Source of the DNA: Bacteroidales bacterium
GTDB lineage: Bacteria > Bacteroidota > Bacteroidia > Bacteroidales > WCHB1-69
NCBI GenBank assembly: GCA_017540505.1
Contig: JAFYAW010000001.1
Location: forward strand, 1 to 53,570
DNA: 53,570 bases
Direction: 5' to 3'
Position numbers and translations under genes: made by a program. This document shows, piece by piece, positions 41,810-49,698 of the stretch. Positions within the stretch are counted from its first letter, which is position 1; every line of letters starts with the position of its first letter. The notes beneath the pieces are model-generated. The model was not told where the DNA came from, did no database searches, and worked only from the letters and a program-made list of their open reading frames with translations.

Positions 41810-42331
41810 CTACTCCTCGGCGGCGAGGGGCGACGGCGTGCTATACACTCTGGCAGCCAGTTCTTTGTCCAGCATGTAAAGGCCGTAGCCGTTGCCGTTG
41901 ATCATCTTGAGGCTGTCAATCAGCGTGCGGGCATTCTCCTCCTCTTCCACCTGCTCATCGATGAACCATTTCAGCATGCTTTGGGTGGCATAGTCTTTCT
42001 CCTTGGTGGCCAGGGCGTACAGGTCGTTGATGAGGCTGGTGACCACCTGCTCGTGCTTGAGGGTCTCCTCAAACATGTCAAGGGCGTCTTTCCAATCCGT
42101 AGGCACCGCGTCAATGGGCTTCAGCACTACGCGTCCTCCGCGGGAAATCACATATTTGTAGAAGATTTGGGCGTGATCCTGCTCCTCTTTGAACTGGATC
42201 TCGAACCAGTTGGCCATGCCGCCGTAACCGAGGTCGTGGCACTTGGTAGCCATGGAGAGATAGAGGTAAGCCGACCACATTTCGGCGTTGATTTGGGCGT
42301 TGATAGCTGCTTCGATTTTTTTATTTAACAT
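41810..42331 (-). CDS. ftnA: ferritin
   Basis: A 173-residue non-haem ferritin that oxidises and stores iron. The ferroxidase residues are all present: Glu17 (NAEMWSAY), Glu50 and His53 (EEQDHA), Glu94 (KHEQVV), Gln127 and Glu130. The length matches bacterial FtnA, without the haem-binding Met of bacterioferritin. The C-terminal ~20 residues, MLDKELAARVYSTPSPLAAEE, extend a little beyond the compact fold. It has no neighbour of clear iron function; the PAP2 phosphatase gene is upstream on the same strand, 56 bases away, and the DTVY cluster lipoprotein converges from the other side. Confidence 0.95.
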   Translation of the reverse strand: MLNKKIEAAINAQINAEMWSAYLYLSMATKCHDLGYGGMANWFEIQFKEEQDHAQIFYKYVISRGGRVVLKPIDAVPTDWKDALDMFEETLKHEQVVTSLINDLYALATKEKDYATQSMLKWFIDEQVEEEENARTLIDSLKMINGNGYGLYMLDKELAARVYSTPSPLAAEE

Positions 42332-42387
42332 AGCATCAGTAAATTAAGGGTTTTGAAAATTTTAATATTAAAGTGATATAAACGTTG

Positions 42388-42969
42388 TTATCGGTATAAA
42401 GTTACATTTTGCCTTTTTTTATCCAGATATTGGTACAGTGTGAAAGCCGACAGCGACACGATGATGCCCACGCACCAGCCGGCGAGGATGTCGGTAGGGT
42501 AGTGGACCCCGAGATAGACACGGGTGTAGCAGAACAGCAGCACAAATCCGGTCAGGAAGAGAGCCAGCGGCCATTTGCGGGACAGGAACGGGCGCAGGAA
42601 TAGGTAGAGAAGGATGGAGATGGTAGAGCTGTTGGCCGCGTGCGAGGAGGGGAAGCCGTAGGGGCCGCCGCGATAAAATGTGCCGTTGGGCCGTTCGTGC
42701 AGGTGCAGGGTTAGCTCCGGATTGTGCGAAGGCCTGGGACGATGCACCAGCGGCTTGAGCATACCGGAGGAGATAAGGTCGGAGGTGCCCACCGTCAGTG
42801 CAATGAATAGGATCACGCGCCACGCACGCCGCTGATAGCAGAGGAAAACCAACCCAAGCAGCAATGCGAGTGCCGGCAGCCACGGCCATGCGTGCGTCAT
42901 GGCCCACATGAACCGGTCCAGCCACGGTGTGTTGGCTCCGTTGACCAGCGTTATGAGCTGATAATCCAT
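42388..42969 (-). CDS. PAP2-family membrane phosphatase
   Basis: A 193-residue membrane phosphatase of the undecaprenyl-pyrophosphate/phosphatidate type with five or six hydrophobic segments. The three PAP2 motifs are visible: KPLVHRPRP (72-80), PSSH (107-110) and the RVYLGVHYPTD segment with Arg150 and His156. The start MDYQLITL is chosen because it gives the usual PAP2 N-terminus; in-frame ATGs at 43002 and 43011 are possible, but the one at 43032 lies upstream of the apparent promoter element. UPP recycling or lipid A dephosphorylation are the likely roles. Its promoter overlaps that of mutA. Confidence 0.88.
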   Translation of the reverse strand: MDYQLITLVNGANTPWLDRFMWAMTHAWPWLPALALLLGLVFLCYQRRAWRVILFIALTVGTSDLISSGMLKPLVHRPRPSHNPELTLHLHERPNGTFYRGGPYGFPSSHAANSSTISILLYLFLRPFLSRKWPLALFLTGFVLLFCYTRVYLGVHYPTDILAGWCVGIIVSLSAFTLYQYLDKKRQNVTLYR

Positions 42970-43020
42970 TGAATACAGACTATATGTAAGAAATGAACCC
43001 ATGGGCTGCATTTTGGTCGG

Positions 43021-43028
43021 CAAAGATA
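43021..43028 (-). promoter_or_regulatory. -7 promoter element for the PAP2 gene
   Basis: On the minus strand TATCTTTG followed by CCG, matching TAnnTTTG. It excludes the start codon candidate at 43032. It is 13 bases from the mutA -7 element facing the other way. Confidence 0.55.
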
Positions 43029-43041
43029 ACAAACTATTTTT

Positions 43042-43049
43042 TATCTTTG
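43042..43049 (+). promoter_or_regulatory. -7 promoter element for mutA
   Basis: TATCTTTG followed by CAGCC, 22 bases before the mutA ATG, facing away from the PAP2 promoter element at 43021-43028. Confidence 0.55.
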
Positions 43050-43071
43050 CAGCCGAATTAAATTATTGTTT

Positions 43072-44919
43072 ATGGCTGACGAAAAACTGTTTACCGAATT
43101 TCCTCCTATCTCCACAGAAGAATGGGAGGCTACCATACAAAAAGATTTGAAAGGCGCTGATTACGAGCGCAAATTGGTATGGCGTACCGATGAAGGATTC
43201 AATGTGCGTCCTTATTATCGTGCTGAAAATCTGGAAGATCTGGATTATCTCAACACGCTGCCCGATGAGTTTCCCTACACGCGCGGCACGAAAGCCGACA
43301 ACAATAAGTGGGACATCGTGCAGGAGGTGGAGGAGGCGGATCCGGCCAAGGCCAACGCTATTGCGGCGGACGCACTGAAGCGCGGTGCCACCTGCGTTGC
43401 GTTCAATGCCGCCAAAATCGACAGCGACGCCGCGCTGGAAGCCCTGCTCAACGGCATCGACCTCAACACTGTCGGTGTGCAGTTCAACCACGTGAAGAGC
43501 TACCTCGACCTGATGAAACGCTTCGTCAGCTATGTGGAGGCGCACAACTTCGACAAGGAGAAAGTGCAGGGCAGCATCAACTTCGACCCGCTGACCTATC
43601 GTTTGAAACACAACAGGTTCTGGAAATCCGCTGAAGAGGATATGATGCAGGCCGTGGAGCTTTTGGAACTGAACGGTTGCATGAAGAACTTCAAGGTTAT
43701 CAACGTGAATGGCATCGTGTTGCACAACGCCGGTTCCACGATTGTGCAGGAACTTGGTTACACGTTAGCTTTGGCTAATGAGTATCTGTCGTTCTGCACG
43801 GAACATGGCATGAAGGTGGAGAAGGCCGCCTCGCGTATGCAGCTGACCATGTCGGTGGGTTCCAACTATTTTATGGAAATCGCCAAGCTGCGTGCGGTGC
43901 GTCTCTTGTGGTCCACCATCGTGGAGCAGTACCATCCGCAATGTTCCTGTGCCTATAAGATCCACATCAACACGGTGGCATCCACTTGGAATAAAACCCT
44001 TTACGATCCGTACGTCAACATGTTGCGAAGCACTACGGAGGGCATGTCCGCCGTCATTGGCGGCTCCGATTCCGTCTCGTTGCAGCCATTCGACGTGGCC
44101 TATAAGGAATCCGATGAGTTCTCCCGCCGCATTGCCCGCAATGTGCAAATCATTTTGAAGGAGGAAGCCTTCATGGACCGCGTGGTGGATCCCGCCGCCG
44201 GCTCCTATTATGTTGAGAATCTGACCAATTCGATTGCTGAGCAAGCTTGGAAACTCTTCCGTGAGGTGGAGGCCGGCGGCGGTGCGCTGAAGCTCATTGA
44301 GGACGGCACCCTGCAGGCGGAAATCGAGAAGAGCTGCCAGAAGCGTGACATGGACATCGCCACCCGCCGTTATATTCTCTTAGGTACCAACCAATATCCT
44401 AACATTAATGAGAAGATGGCTGACAAGATTGAGCGTGTGGTGAAGGATGAGAATGAAGGACTTAAGACTTACCGTGGCGCGATTGCCTTTGAGGAGATCC
44501 GTCTCGCCACGGAGAAATACGCTGTCACCAACCACCGTCCGAAGGTATATCTGCTGAAGTTGGGCAATCTGGCCATGCGTCAGGCGCGTGCTGGTTTCAT
44601 CACCAATTTCTTCGGCTGTGCCGGTTATGAGATTGTGGAGCCTTCCGGCTTCGCCACCGTGGAAGAGGGTGTGAAGGCTGCCGGCGAGGCCAATCCCGAC
44701 CTCATCGTGGTGTGCAGCTCCGACGAGGAGTACGCCACCCTCGGTGTGGAGGCTGCCAAGCAGTGCAAGGCGCAATACCCGAACACGCCGTTCCTCGTGG
44801 CCGGCAATCCCACCGAGTGCCTCGACGCCCTCAAGGAAGCCGGTACTGATGACTTCATCCACGTGAAGGTCAACATCTTGGAATCCTTACGGAAATACAA
44901 CCAGATGCTGTTGAAATAA
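43072..44919 (+). CDS. mutA: methylmalonyl-CoA mutase small subunit
   Basis: A 615-residue subunit of B12-dependent methylmalonyl-CoA mutase, which interconverts succinyl-CoA and methylmalonyl-CoA on the route to propionate. The ATG (MADEKLF) is used; the TTG two codons earlier is unlikely. An N-terminal TIM-barrel part (TEEWEATIQKDLKGADYERKLVW, NTVASTWNKTLYDPYVNMLRSTTEGMSAVIGGSDS) is followed from about 500 by a B12-binding-like domain in which the cobalt-ligating DxHxxG motif is replaced (GNLAMRQARAGF). This is the normal state of the non-catalytic MutA subunit. The catalytic subunit gene mutB, usually directly downstream, is absent; instead a terminator-like repeat and a BtuF-like gene follow. 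Confidence 0.95.
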   Translation: MADEKLFTEFPPISTEEWEATIQKDLKGADYERKLVWRTDEGFNVRPYYRAENLEDLDYLNTLPDEFPYTRGTKADNNKWDIVQEVEEADPAKANAIAADALKRGATCVAFNAAKIDSDAALEALLNGIDLNTVGVQFNHVKSYLDLMKRFVSYVEAHNFDKEKVQGSINFDPLTYRLKHNRFWKSAEEDMMQAVELLELNGCMKNFKVINVNGIVLHNAGSTIVQELGYTLALANEYLSFCTEHGMKVEKAASRMQLTMSVGSNYFMEIAKLRAVRLLWSTIVEQYHPQCSCAYKIHINTVASTWNKTLYDPYVNMLRSTTEGMSAVIGGSDSVSLQPFDVAYKESDEFSRRIARNVQIILKEEAFMDRVVDPAAGSYYVENLTNSIAEQAWKLFREVEAGGGALKLIEDGTLQAEIEKSCQKRDMDIATRRYILLGTNQYPNINEKMADKIERVVKDENEGLKTYRGAIAFEEIRLATEKYAVTNHRPKVYLLKLGNLAMRQARAGFITNFFGCAGYEIVEPSGFATVEEGVKAAGEANPDLIVVCSSDEEYATLGVEAAKQCKAQYPNTPFLVAGNPTECLDALKEAGTDDFIHVKVNILESLRKYNQMLLK

Positions 44920-44958
44920 ATAGCTTTTGGCTGTTAGAATATAGTAAAAAACAGAGTT

Positions 44959-45006
44959 AAGGCCTTTGGCTTTTGGCTGTTAGCCATTAGCCATTGGCCT
45001 TTTTTC
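44959..45006 (+). repeat. dispersed repeat forming a terminator-like hairpin after mutA
   Basis: AAGGCCTTTGGC (44959-44970) can pair with GCCATTGGCCTT (44990-45001 region) with two mismatches, enclosing GGCTGTTAGCCATTA, and TTTTT follows. This can act as the mutA terminator. The inner sequence (TTGGCTGTTAGCCATTAGCC) is closely similar to the repeat that encodes the linker of the M23/LysM protein at 4.8 kb. Another fragment of it, TTTTGGCTGTTAG, lies at 44925-44938. Confidence 0.6.
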
Positions 45007-45022
45007 GGTTCGGAAAATGTGT

Positions 45023-45030
45023 TATTTTTG
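45023..45030 (+). promoter_or_regulatory. -7 promoter element for the BtuF-like gene
   Basis: TATTTTTG followed by CCGCC, 26 bases before the ATG. It shows that the binding-protein gene is not simply read through from mutA. Confidence 0.5.
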
Positions 45031-45056
45031 CCGCCTGTTTTGAAATCCGCTTGTTT

Positions 45057-45956
45057 ATGAGGAAAACCATCCGTCTTTTCGCCTTTTTGCTGTTGTGCTT
45101 TTCACTGTTTTTCAGTGCTTGCCATAATCCCAAAACCGTCCAAAAGCAGGGGGCGTTTTTCACGTGGGAGGATTCCTACCAGCGTCCTGTGCAGTTGGAC
45201 ACGGCTCCGCAGCGCATCGTCTCTATCTCGCCCGCCATTACCGAGGTGATGTTCCTCGTGGGCGCACAGGAGAAGCTGGTCGGCGTGTCCGACTTCTGCG
45301 AATATCCGCCTGAAACCCAAAGGATTACCAAAATCGGCGGAATGCACAACATCAACTTCGAGGTGTTGCTCTCGCTGCATCCCGATGTGGTGCTCATCGG
45401 TTCCATGATTTCCCAAAAGGATGTGGATGCCATTGAAAAGATGGGCATCCCCGTAATCTGTATTGTGGAGGAGTCGTCCATGGAGGGCATGGCGGAGATG
45501 ATGGAGGTTATCGGGCGCATCACGCAGTGCGAGCGGAAGGCGGACGAGGAGGCGGCCCGCTGGCGGACGGAAATCGCAGATATGAAAGCCCATGCGCCCG
45601 CGCCCAAGGACCGCAAAAGCGTCTATTACGTGGTGGGCTTCGGCGATGCCGGCGACTTCACCGCCCCCAAAGGCACCCATATCCACGAAATCATCGAGCT
45701 CGCCGGCTGCGAGAATGCGGGCGGCTCGGTGTCCAACTGGAACGTTAGCCGCGAGTTCCTGTTCCAGAAAGATCCCGACATCATCCTTATCCGCAAAGAG
45801 GATATGGATGCGTTCTGCTCAAGCAATCCCTATAACAAGCTGAAGGCGGTCCGGGAAAAACATGTGTACCCGATCGAAAGCGGCTGGATTGACGTGGTTT
45901 CCCCGCGCAACATTAAGGCGGTGGAATTCCTGCGGGAGAAGGCTTCCGCCCTCTAA
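45057..45956 (+). CDS. BtuF/FhuD-like periplasmic binding lipoprotein
   Basis: A 299-residue lipoprotein (lipobox Cys22, FFSAC) of the helical-backbone metal receptor superfamily. PQRIVSISPAITEVMFLVGAQEKLVGVSDFCEYPPE, INFEVLLSLHPDVVLI and EIIELAGCENAGG are family landmarks. Members deliver cobalamin, haem or ferric siderophores to ABC importers. No permease or ATPase gene is adjacent. The gene lies directly after mutA, whose enzyme needs B12, so cobalamin is a reasonable but unproved ligand. The start is chosen at the ATG giving a lipoprotein signal; a longer upstream reading begins before the promoter element. It converges with the T9SS-domain anti-sigma gene, 2 bases away. Confidence 0.88.
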   Translation: MRKTIRLFAFLLLCFSLFFSACHNPKTVQKQGAFFTWEDSYQRPVQLDTAPQRIVSISPAITEVMFLVGAQEKLVGVSDFCEYPPETQRITKIGGMHNINFEVLLSLHPDVVLIGSMISQKDVDAIEKMGIPVICIVEESSMEGMAEMMEVIGRITQCERKADEEAARWRTEIADMKAHAPAPKDRKSVYYVVGFGDAGDFTAPKGTHIHEIIELAGCENAGGSVSNWNVSREFLFQKDPDIILIRKEDMDAFCSSNPYNKLKAVREKHVYPIESGWIDVVSPRNIKAVEFLREKASAL

Positions 45957-45958
45957 CT

Positions 45959-46885
45959 CTATTTCCGAAGGATCGTTACGGTACCCGTCAGCGTTTGGCT
46001 GATGTTACGGTTGGAGAAAATGAAACGGTAACGGTATGTGCCGTCGGGACAGTTGTCGCCGGCCCAATCGTTCTCGTAACGACTGCTTTGGAACACGATG
46101 TTGCCGGCCTGGTTGCGCATCTCAAGTTGGCGTTTCTCGCAGTTTTCGATACCCTTGATGACAAACCGGTCGTTGATGCCGTCGCCGTTGGGTGTGAATA
46201 CATTGGGGATTTCCACCTTGGTCGGCGGGGTCCAGTCGATGGCATCTTCCGAAAGATTTTGCAACACGGGGTCGTCTTGCATGTTCTGGGAGAGGACAGA
46301 AGGCTGGTTTAATGAAACTTGCCCTAAGGTTGTATTCGTGGAGAGCGAAGGCTTTGCCGCTTGGGGGGCGAGGACGGGTTGTGCGGTGATGGTCGTGGGA
46401 GTCGGATGGGATGGTGCTGGCGTGGTTGTGGATGGAGCGTCAGGGGTGCTTACAGGTTCGGCATCCGCAGCCGAAGTCGGCATGTTGGTTTGGACATCTG
46501 TTTTCTCTTTATTGACAACGGGTTCCGTGTTTCCTATGTTGGAGGTGGAGGGAATGGCATTATTCTCTTCAGATGTGTCGGCGACCGTCATTGTGGTGGA
46601 TGGGGTGTTGTCTGTTTGGGCCGTTTCAGCAGAGTTCGGACGCAGCACGACGAAGGTGACCACGCCGCCCACAATGAGGGCACCCGTTATGGTGGCGGCG
46701 ATCTTCGCGCCCACGGAGTGCAGAAGGGCCGCACCCTTGCCCGCAGACGTGCCCGCCGCCGATGACGACGACGTGTCGGCAGATGCCTGCGCCGCAGCCG
46801 CATCCAGCCGCTGGCTGAGCTTGTCCCAGCAGCCGGCCGACGGCTCGACCTCGTAAGCGGATAATATGTCCTTGATGTTCTTCAT
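45959..46885 (-). CDS. putative anti-sigma factor with periplasmic T9SS type B sorting domain
   Basis: A 308-residue protein without an N-terminal signal peptide. Residues 1-59 are cytoplasmic in the likely topology and begin KNIKDILSAYEVEPSAGCWDKLSQRLD, like short Bacteroidota anti-sigma regions. One transmembrane helix is at about 60-81. A Ser/Thr/Pro-rich periplasmic linker of about 140 residues leads to a complete gliding-motility/T9SS type B C-terminal domain (224-308: KVEIPNVFTPNGDGINDRF ... GTYRYRFIF ... GTVTILRK). The gene starts one base after the ECF sigma gene, the classical position of an anti-sigma factor. A cleavage-targeted sorting domain on a membrane-tethered protein is unusual: it cannot be released like normal T9SS cargo unless it is first cut. 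It may sense T9SS activity. The regulatory function is inferred from context. Confidence 0.75.
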   Translation of the reverse strand: MKNIKDILSAYEVEPSAGCWDKLSQRLDAAAAQASADTSSSSAAGTSAGKGAALLHSVGAKIAATITGALIVGGVVTFVVLRPNSAETAQTDNTPSTTMTVADTSEENNAIPSTSNIGNTEPVVNKEKTDVQTNMPTSAADAEPVSTPDAPSTTTPAPSHPTPTTITAQPVLAPQAAKPSLSTNTTLGQVSLNQPSVLSQNMQDDPVLQNLSEDAIDWTPPTKVEIPNVFTPNGDGINDRFVIKGIENCEKRQLEMRNQAGNIVFQSSRYENDWAGDNCPDGTYRYRFIFSNRNISQTLTGTVTILRK

Positions 46886-46886
46886 T

Positions 46887-47447
46887 CTACCTTAACTGTT
46901 CTTGTTCGTTGATTTTGTTGAGTAACCATGCCCTCGCCCGCTGGAAATAAACCCGGATGGTGTTTTCATTGCGCCCCAGCTCTTCGGCTATCTCCTTGAA
47001 ACTGTATTCTTCCATGATGCGCAGGTTGAAAATGATCCTCCAGTCTTCCGGCATCTCCTGCACGAGGGCAAGCACCTGCTGCGCCTCCAACTTTGTCAGA
47101 ATGTCGCTCCCCGTGGAGGTGGATGCCTGTATGTTTTGGGCTTCGGTGATCTCGTCGTGCAAGAGGAATTTCTTGTGCGCTCGGAAGGTGTTGATGGCGG
47201 TTTTGACCATGATTCCTCGTATCCAGACGGGCAAAGAACTCTCGTGACGAAAAGAGGACAGACTGCTGAAGACGCTTGCAAACCCTTCAATCATAATGTC
47301 TTCCGCTTCCTCCTTGGTGGGAGCGTACCGGCAGCACACCCCTAACATGGCGGGAGCAAAAAGTTCATACAATCGATATTGGGCCTTTCGGTCTTGTTGC
47401 AGACAACCGTCAATCAGCTTCTCTATGTCCTGTATGTGTTTCGCCAC
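46887..47447 (-). CDS. ECF RNA polymerase sigma factor
   Basis: A 186-residue ECF sigma factor: region 2 at about 20-90 (LYELFAPAMLGVCCRYAPTKEEAEDIMIEGFASVFSSLSSF) and region 4 at about 125-175 (MPEDWRIIFNLRIMEEYSFKEIAEELGRNENTIRVYFQRAR). The length is normal and both domains are intact. Its stop codon is one base before the start of the T9SS-domain protein, so they are co-transcribed and probably form a sigma/anti-sigma pair. I could not identify an autoregulatory -10/-35 pair upstream, nor its targets. The regions match sigma factors used for envelope responses in Bacteroidota, including the SigP type that controls T9SS genes in Porphyromonas gingivalis; orthology is not shown. Confidence 0.92.
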   Translation of the reverse strand: MAKHIQDIEKLIDGCLQQDRKAQYRLYELFAPAMLGVCCRYAPTKEEAEDIMIEGFASVFSSLSSFRHESSLPVWIRGIMVKTAINTFRAHKKFLLHDEITEAQNIQASTSTGSDILTKLEAQQVLALVQEMPEDWRIIFNLRIMEEYSFKEIAEELGRNENTIRVYFQRARAWLLNKINEQEQLR

Positions 47448-47493
47448 AATGGTATGTCGTAGGAAAAGGCTAGAATGTTACAGGAGACCGGTT

Positions 47494-48474
47494 TTATTTG
47501 AGGGATTTCACGATGCTCTCCACTTCACGGAGATAATCCCGCTTCTCCTCCTGTGGGGCATAGACGAACCCGTCGATGGTGATGCAGGAGTCCTGATCGG
47601 GGGTCAGCATGGTGAAGCTGTAGAAGGGCCCGCCCATCTTGTCGCGCACGGATGCCCACAGACCTCGCAGTTCGATGCCGTCGTGATAGTGGATTTTGTA
47701 TTCCTGTGACAGCGGAAGTCCTTCCAAGTCGGCCACGATGGGGTAGGCCCCTTGCACGGCTCCTTGGATGTACGCCTTGGTGATGCGGTTACGCTCTTCC
47801 ACCACTTTTTTGGCAGTGAGCGGATAGGCTTCGGACTTGTATATCATGATGAAACGGTCGTTCTTGGGGGTACGGTACAGCAACCAGAGGAAGTCGGGCT
47901 CTTCCCGTCCCACAATATAACTTTCCGGAATCGTCAGGGAAATGCCGAATTTTTGCTTTATCTTCTTCTCCAAAGTGGGATTGTTGAGGTTGCGGTGTGC
48001 GTTCTGCAGTCGCGCGATGTCGTTATCGTACATGGCTTGGATGATCTCATCCTTATGCTGCAGGAACAGGGCCAGACAGGTGTCTTGGTTGTTGCCACGA
48101 ATCACCACCTGGATTTGCGGACTGCTGTAAGGATTCTCCTTCAGCTCGTATTGGTTGCCCCCATAGTTCGGGTTATAGTCGAACTGGACGATGTTGCGGT
48201 GCCGCATGAAGGAGGCAAGCAGATCCTTGTTGCTGCATTGGAGCACGTCGAACATCGGCTGGATTTGGTTGATGGCAGGCTGCGGCTGCTGGATGACGTC
48301 GTAGATGCACTGGATGGCCGCCGGAGTCCAATAGGCGGTGTCGATAGCCAAAATCATCTCCCCGGCTTTCCCATTGGAGAAATTGTTGGACTTGAATGCC
48401 GGCGTGGAACTCTTCTTGCAGGCCCCGAACACCAGCGCAACTGCCACTAAAAGAATGTAAACGATGTTTTTCAT
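47494..48474 (-). CDS. DUF4837-family lipoprotein
   Basis: A 326-residue lipoprotein, MKNIVYILLVAVALVFGAC with lipobox Cys19. The mature protein contains two similar halves and the segments MILAIDTAYWTPAAIQCIYDVIQQPQPAINQIQPMFDVLQCSN and WASVRDKMGGPFYSFTMLTPDQDSCITIDGFVYAPQEEKRDYLRE, which are characteristic of DUF4837, a family restricted to Bacteroidota. The function is unknown. The ATG is chosen because the reading continues upstream into a sequence without sense that overlaps dprA on the other strand. It lies 46 bases downstream of the ECF sigma start region, on the same strand; its own -7 element overlaps the dprA promoter. Confidence 0.88.
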   Translation of the reverse strand: MKNIVYILLVAVALVFGACKKSSTPAFKSNNFSNGKAGEMILAIDTAYWTPAAIQCIYDVIQQPQPAINQIQPMFDVLQCSNKDLLASFMRHRNIVQFDYNPNYGGNQYELKENPYSSPQIQVVIRGNNQDTCLALFLQHKDEIIQAMYDNDIARLQNAHRNLNNPTLEKKIKQKFGISLTIPESYIVGREEPDFLWLLYRTPKNDRFIMIYKSEAYPLTAKKVVEERNRITKAYIQGAVQGAYPIVADLEGLPLSQEYKIHYHDGIELRGLWASVRDKMGGPFYSFTMLTPDQDSCITIDGFVYAPQEEKRDYLREVESIVKSLK

Positions 48475-48516
48475 AATATTGTGTAAAAAATTATATACGA
48501 TATTCTGAATATCAAA

Positions 48517-48524
48517 CAAATTTA
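48517..48524 (-). promoter_or_regulatory. -7 promoter element for the DUF4837 lipoprotein
   Basis: On the minus strand TAAATTTG matches TAnnTTTG, 42 bases before the ATG. Only 4 bases separate it from the opposed dprA element. Confidence 0.45.
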
Positions 48525-48528
48525 TTTG

Positions 48529-48536
48529 TATCTTTG
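48529..48536 (+). promoter_or_regulatory. -7 promoter element for dprA
   Basis: TATCTTTG followed by CGG, 61 bases before the preferred dprA ATG and 16 before an in-frame GTG. It faces away from the DUF4837 element beside it. Confidence 0.5.
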
Positions 48537-48597
48537 CGGACTTTAATATAACGTGAAAAAATGCGGAATCGTATTTAGGACAAACAAAAAAATTACA

Positions 48598-49698
48598 ATG
48601 TATTCGGAAGAGTTTTATCGGTTGGCGTTGCGGCATTTGGAAGGGTATGGGAGTGCCACCTTGCGGCAGATGTTGCGGTTGGCGGGTTCGGCCTGCCAAT
48701 TGTTCACCCAGCCCGAAACATGGCGGTCGAAGATGAGTGCACGGGCCCGCAAGCTGCCCCCGCCGACGGTCACAACCGACATGGCCCGCAGGGTGGAGAC
48801 GGAATTGCGGCAGATGGAGAAATACCATATACGGTTGTGCTCGTGCCTGGATGCCGACTATCCCTACCGGTTGAAGAACTGTCAGGATGCGCCGCTCTCG
48901 TTCTTCTACAAGGGGGAGCCCATCTTTAACCGTACCCGCATGTTGGCGGTGGTGGGCACGCGCGACGTGTCCGACTACGGGCGCGATGCCACCCGCAAGA
49001 TATTGTCCGAATTGCGTGGCTCGGATGTGGTTACGGTGAGTGGCCTGGCCTATGGGGTGGACACGGAGGCGCATCATAATTCGTTGGAAAACGACCTGCC
49101 CACCATTGCCGTGTTAGGAAATGGGCTGGGGCGCATATACCCGCCCGGGAACACGTCCTTGGCCCGCCAGATTGTGGAGCGGGGCGGGACAGTGGTCAGC
49201 GAGTACGATTTCCAGGCCATCCCCGACCGTGTGAACTTCCCGCGCCGCAACCGTATCATCGCCGGGATGGCCGATGCGGTGCTTGTCATGGAAACAGCAG
49301 CCAAGGGAGGCAGTATGATTACCGCCTACATTGCCCATTCCTACAATCGCGACATCTTTGCCGTGCCCGGTTCCATCTTCGACGGTCGGCATGACGGCTG
49401 CCATGAGTTAGTGAGGAAAAACATGGCGGCCCTAGTCACGTCGGGACAGCAGTTGTTGGAGATGATGAATTGGGATGCCCGTCCCGCCCGCCCGGTGCAG
49501 ACCTCGTTGTTCCTCAATCTTTCTGCCGAGGAGCAGACGGTGGTGGATGCGTTACGTGGTGGAGAGGTGCCGTTGGATGTGCTTTCCGAGCAGATGTCCG
49601 GCTGTTCACCGTCAAAAATAGCGGGAATTCTGTTGGGCTTGGAATTGAAGGGGGTGATTACGTGCAAGCCCGGCAAGATGTATGCCTTAAACAATTAG
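48598..49698 (+). CDS. dprA: DNA processing protein DprA
   Basis: A 366-residue DprA/Smf protein that binds incoming single-stranded DNA and loads RecA during transformation; it is widely conserved also in species not known to be competent. An N-terminal helical part (LALRHLEGYGSATLRQMLRLAG) is followed by the Rossmann-like core: LAVVGTRDVSDYGRDATRKI, VSGLAYGVDTEAHHNSLE, AVLGNGLGRIYPPGN, SEYDFQAIPDRVNFPRRNRIIAGM and ETAAKGGSMITA. A C-terminal winged-helix domain (EEQTVVDALRGGEVPLDVLSEQMSG) is present. The start is the ATG giving MYSEEFYRLALRH; a GTG 15 codons earlier cannot be excluded. It ends in a 4-base convergent overlap with the NAGPA-like gene. Confidence 0.95.
   Translation: MYSEEFYRLALRHLEGYGSATLRQMLRLAGSACQLFTQPETWRSKMSARARKLPPPTVTTDMARRVETELRQMEKYHIRLCSCLDADYPYRLKNCQDAPLSFFYKGEPIFNRTRMLAVVGTRDVSDYGRDATRKILSELRGSDVVTVSGLAYGVDTEAHHNSLENDLPTIAVLGNGLGRIYPPGNTSLARQIVERGGTVVSEYDFQAIPDRVNFPRRNRIIAGMADAVLVMETAAKGGSMITAYIAHSYNRDIFAVPGSIFDGRHDGCHELVRKNMAALVTSGQQLLEMMNWDARPARPVQTSLFLNLSAEEQTVVDALRGGEVPLDVLSEQMSGCSPSKIAGILLGLELKGVITCKPGKMYALNN

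Noticed and set aside
45007-45056. Cobalamin riboswitch before the BtuF-like gene
   Set aside because: The leader is only about 20 bases after the -7 element, too short for a B12 riboswitch.
48475-49077. Upstream in-frame extension of the DUF4837 gene
   Set aside because: The added 201 residues overlap dprA antisense, and a lipoprotein signal peptide begins exactly at the downstream ATG.
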